DNA from: Acidobacteriota bacterium
GTDB lineage: Bacteria > Acidobacteriota > Holophagae > Acanthopleuribacterales > Acanthopleuribacteraceae
Direction of reading: 5' to 3'
Assembly (NCBI GenBank): GCA_030066195.1
Contig: JASJCB010000043.1
Coordinates: 1 to 64,000 of the forward strand
DNA: 64,000 nucleotides
Shown: one piece after another, positions 48,201-58,130 of the stretch
Numbering within the stretch: the first letter of the stretch is position 1
Layout of the letters: each line of letters starts with the position of its first letter
The notes under the pieces: generated by a model
What the model saw: the letters and a program-made list of their open reading frames with translations, nothing else
What the model was told of the DNA's origin: nothing
The model's database searches: none
Translations under genes and position numbers: made by a program

Positions 48201-49142
48201 GTCCGAAAAACGGTCCAAAATGTTCGCAGCTTCACCCGCTAAAGCCTGATTGATGAGGATCTCCGCATAGGCCAGCAGGTGCTCGCCTTCCAGGAGCCTC
48301 TCGACTGATGCCGCCCGAAAATCCTGGAGAGCAGCCGCTCCGTTTCCCTGGAGACGGCGTAGGTGGGCCCGGCGCAACAAGGCTTCGGCCCGGTAGCGCG
48401 GGCACTCAACTAATTTGTCCAAATGACCGGCAGCTTCATCTATACGCCCATCGAGAAATAAGACACGGGACAGCATCAGCCGGCCACGCTCTCCGGGCGC
48501 CAATTCCACTTCACGCCCATACATGCGGACAGCTTCGGGCCAATCCTCACGGGCGTAGGCAATCCGGCCCAAGTGATGGTAAACCCAGGGAACCCGGGTC
48601 AGGTACTTGAGGATTTTCCGATTCCACCGATAAGCTCGCGCCATTTGACCTGGATTGGTGGGATCGGGTCGTGAAATTTCCTCCAAAAAGGCGAGGTTCC
48701 GCTTCATCTGCTCAGGGTCATCTCGGTCCCAGGCATGCTGGAGATAGCTCGCGTAGATCTGATGCGCTTGATCGCTCCGATCTCCCCTGGCGAGCAATCG
48801 CGCGGCCATAAAAGACAAGGACGTTCTATCGCGGGCTCCTAATCTCCATGCTGCCAGAAAAGCCATTTCGGCATCAGCGTCTTCGCCCCGGGCCGTGAGC
48901 ACATGCCCCTCGAGCAAGCGGGCTTCACCCTCGATTGGGCTAAGCCCGTTTGGGGCTCTTGCTGAACGGTTTTTTTTCTTTATCTTGCCGATCGCTTTTT
49001 GCACCATGCCGTGGGCTTTGTCGGGCTCGCCATCCTCAAGGCAAAGACGCGCCAGCTGGAGCAACGAGACCGGTGAGCGTAGAGCCAACGGCCATAGCTT
49101 AGCAAGTCCTCCCAAAAGTGATGTTCGGCTTTGTCCTGGCAA
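45288..49142 (-). CDS. Giant TPR protein, scaffold/sensor candidate
   Basis: A 1284-aa protein made mostly of TPR repeats, clearest in residues about 60-330 (LGRIAYAREDWPEAVRMYGREVELAPG) and near the C-terminus (ANLGVMAGNQEKWQKAVRNLRSARKLNPHS). No catalytic domain is visible. Its C-terminal ~500 residues share successive landmarks with the CHAT protein: AFRAELNGAQLV against AFQAEVNGARAV, PAFSGDTGI against PAFAGRSQG, and ALAHWRQAMKLA...LGRAKVL against AITHWRAALAAS...LGRAGNL. The two may therefore pair or compete for one partner. TTG 49142 is used because AAGGAGA lies 8 nt before it. 62 nt separate it from the CHAT gene. Confidence 0.82.
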   Translation of the reverse strand: MPGQSRTSLLGGLAKLWPLALRSPVSLLQLARLCLEDGEPDKAHGMVQKAIGKIKKKNRSARAPNGLSPIEGEARLLEGHVLTARGEDADAEMAFLAAWRLGARDRTSLSFMAARLLARGDRSDQAHQIYASYLQHAWDRDDPEQMKRNLAFLEEISRPDPTNPGQMARAYRWNRKILKYLTRVPWVYHHLGRIAYAREDWPEAVRMYGREVELAPGERGRLMLSRVLFLDGRIDEAAGHLDKLVECPRYRAEALLRRAHLRRLQGNGAAALQDFRAASVERLLEGEHLLAYAEILINQALAGEAANILDRFSDHDDPRWQFLKAHVDLAAQRLDEAVAGFRGIVLDSVVGGQAAQQLIWLAAEKPGATWALPVLKEIPSEYHDETYGIALGNAYLETGNPEASLRAWLSIEEWTEPRVRTFGAVAQWLFTDLYRRDNPLKIIELWTEFPAEKLPGEIWEIIQWAALRQIVRSFSLTRDSAYTALMSLEDMEARMLDQPSTSLWKLCRGMILAVLGEYREAVGELESLSAADPNNASAHLVRAFCALYRDDRQACHDLLSGDGLAGEPSLRLAIIMATLEDDWQTAARRLTQLNLEPHERGYQAAILFKAGQSDKLEEIAAEDHAVRYYRAADLARANCLTEALEVIGLIQKNRPLHTAECHLFSWLLVKKALIHHADGNGDGMISCLRQAFTLWPGAAGLVARLPKARKDWLAWYLMTGDRKRAGKILGRMTKKGEVADPHICRLRGLLHLAEAARCFLRRESKAMLKQMRLSIAFIGIPLTQPEFLREWIGRRFETYEIEAMPQASGKLKEQVVKYYETILYQWKESLEKEGLSEVARAVYDLPLAFRAELNGAQLVCDYGGLTVGDRMVWAGAEYVSVMGLEQPFAEFFDSLQTHTRTKTSVLDEGPPLLRLLQLIQDDQDEEGVEPDVVQEIAYMFSGLRIAAVLRKQDRPEEALKWVQCRKDAKVGPPLTGYPAFSGDTGIEVFQKIVATFEMELCTEVGSRYIAKTDQGPVQALAHWRQAMKLARKIGRQEEIGSSIEQTALGRAKVLIDKDREQEAIKILTGVRGLYTSSKLEGMLASSYANLGVMAGNQEKWQKAVRNLRSARKLNPHSTHINKNLIRALLGRADQVHSSSPGKSGPLLEEALKIAHEQLRDDPHDQDLQELISALDIRLALVSLQEPDDVDPMELFGRILGDSLQNRKRSAFYHNRGVEKVNRGNLEEGIRDLEKALELEPDSEETREMLRQARAMHALTSGDSSEGLIALLELIRNANLNQEEK

Positions 49143-49190
49143 GGATGGTTCTCCTTATTTCAAAGGGTGGGAGACAGGTTGGGCGCGGCG

Positions 49191-50762
49191 TTAACCGGAT
49201 TGTTGGATAATCCGAACAAGATCATTTCGGGTTTGGGGAAATCTCTCCTGCAGCTGTTCGTGTTGGGAACGCAGGTATCGGATACAGATTCCCTTGGTTA
49301 GCTCGGGGTGTTCGTTTAGCATGACCGAAAAGGTACCAAGCACCTCGGCAAAGCGCGTTGACAGGTCTTCTGTCGCAGGGCCGGCTTTATGGGGAATTTT
49401 TACAACGGTCTCAAACCAGACCTGGATCAGCTGTTCCTTGTGCTGCAAATTCTCATCGTCAGACAACTCGTTTAGCCAATCGCCAAAATACAAAATGGTT
49501 CGGATGTCTTCTTTCTCTCGGAAGTAATCCAGGACAGCTCGAAACTGTTTGGGTCTCATGAGAGCAACTGTTTTCAGGAAATGTTGGATAGCGATTTCCT
49601 TCGAGACTCTTTTTTTAATTTTAATCGACATGAAATTATCTTGAATGATGTCAATTATTTTGAAAATTTCTACTCGCTCTTCGATGAGGCCTACCTTTTC
49701 CATATTTCGGTACAAAGAAGATAGGTCTTCATTGATAAAATCAGAAAACTTTCTATCATCAGAATGGTTTTTGACGGCGTTGATCAACTGCGCAAAGGAA
49801 AAATTAACAGTTGCCAGGATATTTTCCTCGATTACCTCTGAGCTGATTTCTCTCATTAACTCCCAGTAGCCTAAGGTTTTACCGAGGTGAGACAGTTTTT
49901 TCTCAATGCCTCTTGCAAATAGGCTCAACTTGAGATTGATTGCGCCCAACTGACGAAAATGGTTCTTAAATAATTCCTTTTCGTTAGCGTTCTCGACTTG
50001 ATAACGTATGGATATTATTCGATCTAACCAATGCTCTACTTCTTCTTCAGGACTCCAGTTAAAATCTTCATCCTTGATTAGTTCAAATCCTAAGCGCTTG
50101 ACTGTATGATAATATGGTTCTTCCGGTGGCGGTGGCGGTGGCGGTGGCGGTGGCGGTGGCGGTGGCGATGGCGGTCGTTCTTCCTCAAATCTGAATCGGA
50201 GCAGAATTTCCAATGCAGCTTTCAAATCGCGGTCTGCATACTGGAGTAATTCTCGGCTGCCGCCAAACTCGTAGACCGAGGCTCTCATTGCCAATGTTTC
50301 CGAAGCTCGATAAGCTGCGTCCCTTTCTGCGTTCCCCGGGTCATAAAGCCATTCCAGAAAATCAAGGTGGAAATGGATGCTTCCCTCTTCCTCCACCGGA
50401 CATTGAATACCCTCGACATTGGCCATCCTGACAAGTGATTGCCAGGCCAAATCGGTCAGCTTCAGGGCATCATCACGCCTGCGTTCCAGTGCTGCCCGGC
50501 TTCCTAGTTGAAGCAAATGCTGCTCGGTCCAAGGGTCTTTCGTTTTACCGGGTAGTTTTTCAATGACCTCATGTCCGTAGAGTGTGCGTTCCGCCAGGTG
50601 ATCATAAAGATCGGGAAAGATAGCGGAACTCATCAATAACCCCGTCCCCTGTATCCAGTCACTTAATTCGGCCAGGGCCTCTTTCTTCTCCGAACCAGAG
50701 GCAAAGCGAGCCTTCATGACTAAATAATCTAAGTACTCCCATCGCTCAGAAGGCACCGGCAT
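49191..50762 (-). CDS. Helical protein with 14-residue polyproline hinge
   Basis: A 523-aa protein of unknown family. Residues 1-195 and 220-523 are alpha-helical blocks separated by a run of 14 prolines (about 205-219), encoded by seven GGTGGC hexamers on the plus strand. The second block is rich in Ile/Lys/Glu helices (FSFAQLINAVKNHSDDRKFS) and is AT-rich compared with its neighbours. The hinge likely separates a sensing and an interaction domain. ATG 50762 has AGGAG at 8 nt; GTG 50768 is an alternative with only 2 nt. It lies between the SIR2 gene (24-nt gap) and the TPR giant (48-nt gap), so operon membership is likely. Confidence 0.7.
   Translation of the reverse strand: MPVPSERWEYLDYLVMKARFASGSEKKEALAELSDWIQGTGLLMSSAIFPDLYDHLAERTLYGHEVIEKLPGKTKDPWTEQHLLQLGSRAALERRRDDALKLTDLAWQSLVRMANVEGIQCPVEEEGSIHFHLDFLEWLYDPGNAERDAAYRASETLAMRASVYEFGGSRELLQYADRDLKAALEILLRFRFEEERPPSPPPPPPPPPPPPPPEEPYYHTVKRLGFELIKDEDFNWSPEEEVEHWLDRIISIRYQVENANEKELFKNHFRQLGAINLKLSLFARGIEKKLSHLGKTLGYWELMREISSEVIEENILATVNFSFAQLINAVKNHSDDRKFSDFINEDLSSLYRNMEKVGLIEERVEIFKIIDIIQDNFMSIKIKKRVSKEIAIQHFLKTVALMRPKQFRAVLDYFREKEDIRTILYFGDWLNELSDDENLQHKEQLIQVWFETVVKIPHKAGPATEDLSTRFAEVLGTFSVMLNEHPELTKGICIRYLRSQHEQLQERFPQTRNDLVRIIQQSG
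50125..50166. repeat. Hexanucleotide microsatellite (GGTGGC)7
   Basis: Seven perfect copies of GGTGGC (50125-50166) encode the polyproline hinge of the helical protein on the minus strand. Slippage would change the proline count by two per unit without breaking the frame. Confidence 0.9.
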
Positions 50763-50785
50763 GATCACTGCTCCTCTCTAGAACC

Positions 50786-51961
50786 TTATCTCGCCATCTT
50801 GCTATAAACCCAGTTCCAATAATTTTGAGGGATATCACCCAAGTTAGAGGGTTCGTCTCGTGGGTTGATATTACTGAGGAAAAAATCCGCGACATCGGGT
50901 TGAAATCGAAACCACTGCTCGCCAAATTTCATGACCGGCTCAATAAGTCTCTGGCTAAATATTTCTTGAAAACACTTTTGTGCTTCCCGAGCTTTTTCTT
51001 TTTCACCAGGAGTACGAGCGGTGTTTTCCTCCCGAATTTCCCATTTGAGAAGGTCCAAAGGGAAGGTCCCCCCCAACGAGGCCATTTGGCAGTTTCGGAT
51101 AAACCGGCTGGGAGCCACTTCCAAAATTTTTCTCAGCAGGGTAACAGGGTCTTTTCGATGCCTCTCTGAGTATTGGTTGAACTTCTCTTCGAGATAGCTC
51201 ATAAAGGTTTCGGCGGTTGCTTGAACTTGTTGGATATTGCAAAGGCTACCGAACCGATGAAACCCGGCTTCCGGTGAATCACCCATAACGGCAATGCTCA
51301 TGGGTTTGGTAGATGTACCGCGAAACAATCCTGATGATGTCAAGCCCTCCGAAAGAGCCCTGAGGAGATTCTCATCATTGAGGCCATAGCCGACATAGAC
51401 GACATGGTAGGTTGCCAAAACTGTTGACAACCAGGATTTGAGATAGGGCCGGTTAGTCTCGAAATGACTGTATTGAGCGCTTGAAAAAACATAGACATCA
51501 TCACGCTGCTCAAGTACACACCCATGCGGCTTGACCAAGGTCGCATCGCAAACTCCTACCTTGGGAAGATCCTCATCCAGGACCACTCGTGAATAATTTC
51601 TCCAAACTTCGTCGTAAGCTTCTTCCTGTAGGTTATCGCAATTAGTTGTTATGATTATATGGAAAGGTAGTCTGGCAACAATGCGATGCTCTTTTTTCGG
51701 TCTCCTTTCAGATTTATTGCAGTTGAAATATTTCTCCAGCTCAAGGTGTAACCCCCCAGCTCCAAATTTATGTTGTAAAAAAAGTGACAGGTCTTCGGTT
51801 GGGTCTGTGCCCAATGCTTTCTTGAGTTCTTGGGTTGACAATACTCCTTCTTTCGAGCCCGGCTTTCCCGCTGAAAAACCCGCCCCCAGGAAAAGAATGC
51901 AGTTTTTCTCCTCGAGCCAATGACAGACGAGACCTACTGCATTTTCTAATTCCATTGTCAC
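50786..51961 (-). CDS. SIR2-family protein (predicted NAD-consuming immune effector/sensor)
   Basis: A 391-aa protein of the SIR2_2 type. Residues about 22-240 carry the NAD-binding GAGFSAG motif, the conserved TTNCDNLQEEA, the KPHG motif with the presumed catalytic His, FSSAQYSHF, and the GYGLNDENLLRAL signature that closes the site. SIR2 domains of this class are the NAD-hydrolysing effectors of defence systems such as Thoeris ThsA, DSR and SIR2-HerA. The C-terminal ~150 residues are helical with no clear family (ICRNCQMASLGG-like stretch, winged-helix-like). GTG 51961 has GGGAGG at 6 nt. First gene of the locus; the AT-rich stretch upstream probably has its promoter. Confidence 0.88.
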   Translation of the reverse strand: MTMELENAVGLVCHWLEEKNCILFLGAGFSAGKPGSKEGVLSTQELKKALGTDPTEDLSLFLQHKFGAGGLHLELEKYFNCNKSERRPKKEHRIVARLPFHIIITTNCDNLQEEAYDEVWRNYSRVVLDEDLPKVGVCDATLVKPHGCVLEQRDDVYVFSSAQYSHFETNRPYLKSWLSTVLATYHVVYVGYGLNDENLLRALSEGLTSSGLFRGTSTKPMSIAVMGDSPEAGFHRFGSLCNIQQVQATAETFMSYLEEKFNQYSERHRKDPVTLLRKILEVAPSRFIRNCQMASLGGTFPLDLLKWEIREENTARTPGEKEKAREAQKCFQEIFSQRLIEPVMKFGEQWFRFQPDVADFFLSNINPRDEPSNLGDIPQNYWNWVYSKMAR

Positions 51962-52079
51962 TGGGTACCTCCCAGCCTGTTTTTCAATCAAAGCAAATAT
52001 ATGCGTTATTATAGCATGAAAGTAAGAGGATTTTTTTCTGATTTAGGAATGCTGATGTAGGAAAGGTAAACCCTTATTT

Positions 52080-52373
52080 TTAATAGATATCGGCTGAGCC
52101 ATATTGTTGGGCGGAGTACCGCACAACCGCACGCGCTCGATGCTGTCTAAATATTAGCCGAAAAGGTTTCGACGACTTTCTGAGTGTCGAACCGCAGCGA
52201 TAGGTGGAGACCTCCGGTAGTGCGAAGCCTGTGGCAGTTACCCTTGCATCGACCTTTCCCAAACTCAAACCGGCATGCTCACCACGCAAGATCCGGGGAA
52301 GATTCAACCGGCCGGATACCGGCACAATTTTCGGGGAAACACTTTGCCTGTTTTCTCCCTTAAGAACATCCAT
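52080..52373 (-). CDS. Possible 97-aa hypothetical protein
   Basis: A minus-strand frame from ATG 52373 with a convincing AGGAGG site 9 nt upstream. The first ~60 residues (ENRQSVSPKIVPVSGRLNLP, then LSLGKVDARVTATG) resemble a small beta-barrel-type fold; the C-terminal 25 residues are Arg-rich and less protein-like. No family recognised. It precedes the SIR2 operon by ~120 nt on the same strand. Confidence 0.35.
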   Translation of the reverse strand: MDVLKGENRQSVSPKIVPVSGRLNLPRILRGEHAGLSLGKVDARVTATGFALPEVSTYRCGSTLRKSSKPFRLIFRQHRARAVVRYSAQQYGSADIY

Positions 52374-52750
52374 CACTTCAATCCTCCTCACCCAGAGGGA
52401 TTTTTGAACCATCTCGGAGGTACATTGCTTTCAATAGCTCACGGGTTTTGGCAAAGTCGCCGGGGGTGACCCGGGCCGCCAACCCCGGTCTAATTGATGG
52501 GACCCCAGGCGGGGTATGGGCTTTACCACCATGTGGTTGGATCCAATAGCGCGGGGTTGTCCGCCGGGGACATCGTCCGAGGTTTGCGAGGATATTTCCC
52601 CGGTGGACTACCCCGGGGTGTCTGCCGGTCGTAACCAGATTAAAAAAGAAAGCAAAGTTACGATCAGGCGCATTTTTTCAAACATAACCACTTGTGGAAA
52701 CGTATAAATACTTACTGACCGTGTGTCAAAAATTAATTGGAGGTGCTCCG

Positions 52751-52876
52751 ATGAAAGCATTCTTCGAACAGCACAAGGATCAGGCCTTCGATCGCCTGCA
52801 ACTGCGCAGCCTATGCGGCGGTGACAGCGCCGCTCCCTTAGAACCGCCTTTTGACGATGACGACGGCGGCGGCTAG
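52751..52876 (+). CDS. 41-aa peptide gene ending in Asp4-Gly3 (RiPP-like candidate)
   Basis: A short gene with an exact GGAGGTG ribosome site (52739-52745) 5 nt before ATG 52751. The product begins MKAFFEQHKDQAFDRLQLRS, has one Cys next to Gly-Gly (LCGGD), and ends in DDDDGGG. A helical, charged first half with a short Cys/Gly/acidic tail is the style of some ribosomal-peptide precursors, but no modification enzyme or transporter is adjacent. It could also be a small regulatory protein or a chance gene. It is isolated in 1.3 kb of otherwise mostly non-coding DNA. Confidence 0.45.
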   Translation: MKAFFEQHKDQAFDRLQLRSLCGGDSAAPLEPPFDDDDGGG

Positions 52877-53276
52877 GTAGATCATGCCCCATAGACCACC
52901 GGGCTCGCCGATGATTCTTTTTATAAAGCATTGAGAAAAAATAGTATTGCTCGGCAAGAAAAAAGTCGATCATTCATTGGGTATTTCTCTACCCAGAAGA
53001 AATATACGCGCTCTTACGAGAAAACCCGCGCTCGTTCCTTCATCACATCGCTTGGGTGCACGCGGAATGTGTGTGCGCCCGGGAGGAACTGTTCCCATTT
53101 AGCCGGCGTGCGGCGAACGGATCTTCAAATCCGGCTTTGCATGGGGATTAAAACCACGTATGATTTGGGTAAAGCCCGTTTCAGGGTTGCCGCGAGTCCC
53201 GCAAACCACTTGACCGCGTTTTTTTACATGTGGTTGCGGCCCTCCCTGAAACCGTTTCGCCTTGAAGGAGTGCCCT

Positions 53277-54805
53277 ATGATGTTCCCGCAATCGGTCAGA
53301 CCGCTTTCTTCGAAAGTGCTTGTCGCTTCGGCCATGTTCTTGATCCTATCGGTGGGATACATCCAGCCGCCTGCCCTCGCCAATGCAGTACCGATACTTT
53401 CCGCCGGCCCCGATGATTGGTGCGGCGGTCACGGTTTGCCTGAATCCAAATGCACCATCTGTAACCCGGAGTTGATTCCTCAGTTCAAGGCTGCCGGTGA
53501 TTGGTGCGCGGGACACGAGTTACCCGAGTCGGTTTGTCCGACCTGCAATCCCAAGGAAACCCCCTCGGACGCCGCCCCCCCGCCTTTCGATTGGTGCGCC
53601 GGCCATGACGTACCTGAATCCAAGTGCACCCTCTGCAACCCCGAACTGATCCCCAAGTTCAAGACAAGCGGCGATTGGTGCGCCGAGCACGAGCTGCCCG
53701 AGTCCGTCTGCCCGATCTGCAACCCCGGCGCCTTGCCGCCCGAGGCGATCGAGGCCCGCATTGTCCGCTTCATCTCCGAGGAACTGGAAGCCCGGGCCGG
53801 CATCCGAACCGAACCCGCGCAACGCGGCCCCGCCTCGGAGACCGTTCAGGCCGGCGCTCAATTCGCCTTTCATGCCGATCGAGTAGCCGACCTGCGCGCG
53901 GTGATCCCCGGGGTCGTACGTCAGATCCATGCGGAACTGGGAGCGCAAGTAACCCGAGGCGCGCCGCTCTTCGATCTGGAAAGCGTTCGAGTGGGCGACA
54001 CGCAGGCTCATCTCCGCAAAGCGATCGAACGCGGCCGCCTGGCCGAAACAAACCTGAAACGCCTGCAAAGACTGAATGAACGGGGCATGGCCACGGCCCG
54101 GGAGCTTGAACTGGCTGAACAGGAACTGGAAAGCGCTCGGGCGGAAACGGACTCGGCCAGGACGGAACTGCGCATGACCGGTGCTTCCACCGAGGACAAT
54201 ACGGGCCGCTTCACCCTGACCGCGCCCATCGACGGCACCCTGGTCCGCCGTCCGGCCATGATCGGCACCCTGGCCACGGAAGAAACCTCGCTGGGCATGA
54301 TCGCCGACACCCGCGTTATGTGGGCGCTCTGCGACGTGCCGGAACAAGACGCCGGCCGCCTGGCCCTCGACGCCCCGGTCCGGCTAACCTTGGGGAACGG
54401 CGAAACCCATGAGGGGCGCATTACCTGGATCTCGGCGGAGGTCGACCCCCGCACCCGGACCGTCAAGGTGCGCGCCGAGGTGGCCAATCCCGACGGCCGC
54501 CTGCGCGCAAACCAGTTTGCCCAAGCCCGCATCGAAACGGCGTTCGCCCCCGATGCCCTGCTGGTTCCCGGAAATGCCGTCCAGCGCGTGGGCGCCCTGG
54601 ACGTGGTTTTTGTTCGCAGGGAGCCCGGCATCTACGAACCCCGCGTGGTGACCGCCTTTGCCGCCGGGAAAAAGATGCGTGTGGAAGGACGCCTGCAACC
54701 GGGCGAGCCGGTGGTCACTACCGGCGCCGTCCTGCTGCGGACCGAGGTTCTGCCGGGGAGTATCGGCGCCGGCTGTTGTGAAGTCGAACCCCTCGGGGGC
54801 AATTG

Positions 54806-54806
<1 letters not shown>
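53277..54806 (+). CDS. RND efflux periplasmic adaptor with four N-terminal Cys/His metal-binding repeats
   Basis: A 509-aa membrane-fusion (CusB/CzcB-type) protein. After a signal-anchor (about 10-35, VLVASAMFLILSVGYIQPPALA), residues about 45-155 contain four repeats of the form DWC-x2-H-[ED/GL]-x-PES-x-C-x2-C-NP: DWCGGHGLPESKCTICNP, DWCAGHELPESVCPTCNP, DWCAGHDVPESKCTLCNP and DWCAEHELPESVCPICNP, a soft-metal-binding arrangement. The lipoyl, alpha-hairpin (coiled coil with ERGRLAETNLKRLQRLN) and beta-barrel parts follow. GAAGGAG is 6 nt before ATG 53277. It overlaps the pump gene's start by one base (TGATG). It delivers substrate to the CzcA-like pump. Confidence 0.9.
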
Positions 54807-57904
<3,098 letters not shown>

Positions 57905-58130
57905 TACAACAGATCCCATTTGGGAAAGGTTCACGTCAGCGCCATTATTAGACGCCTGTCTTAGGATGGGCGAGGAACATTCTGATTACCCACGGTAGCT
58001 TGGCCGGTAGCCGGCGGGGCAATTGATCCGGTATCGAAACATGCCCTATCCCCGGCCTTTGATTCAAGCGGTTGGCGACTTAAGGGGTTTTGTGAAAGAA
58101 TAGACCTACCCTGGCGTGAGGCGAACAAGC

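Larger units (their letters stand above)
51992..53276. other. Largely non-coding 1.3-kb stretch with two small candidates
   Basis: Between the SIR2 gene and the metal-efflux operon there are only two supportable short genes (52080-52373, minus; 52751-52876, plus). An AT-rich patch at 51990-52080 is a likely promoter region for the SIR2 operon. Several short GC-rich palindromic stretches near 52450-52620 (CCCCGG-rich) could be RNA hairpins. No RNA gene is recognised. Confidence 0.5.

Noticed and set aside
45288-49142. Possible NACHT/STAND ATPase in the TPR giant
   Set aside because: No Walker A or B motif found; it is helical repeats throughout.
53277-53760. Cys/His repeats read as a zinc-finger transcription factor or ferredoxin-like protein
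   Set aside because: They are in frame with a membrane-fusion adaptor and follow a signal segment, so a periplasmic metal site is more likely.
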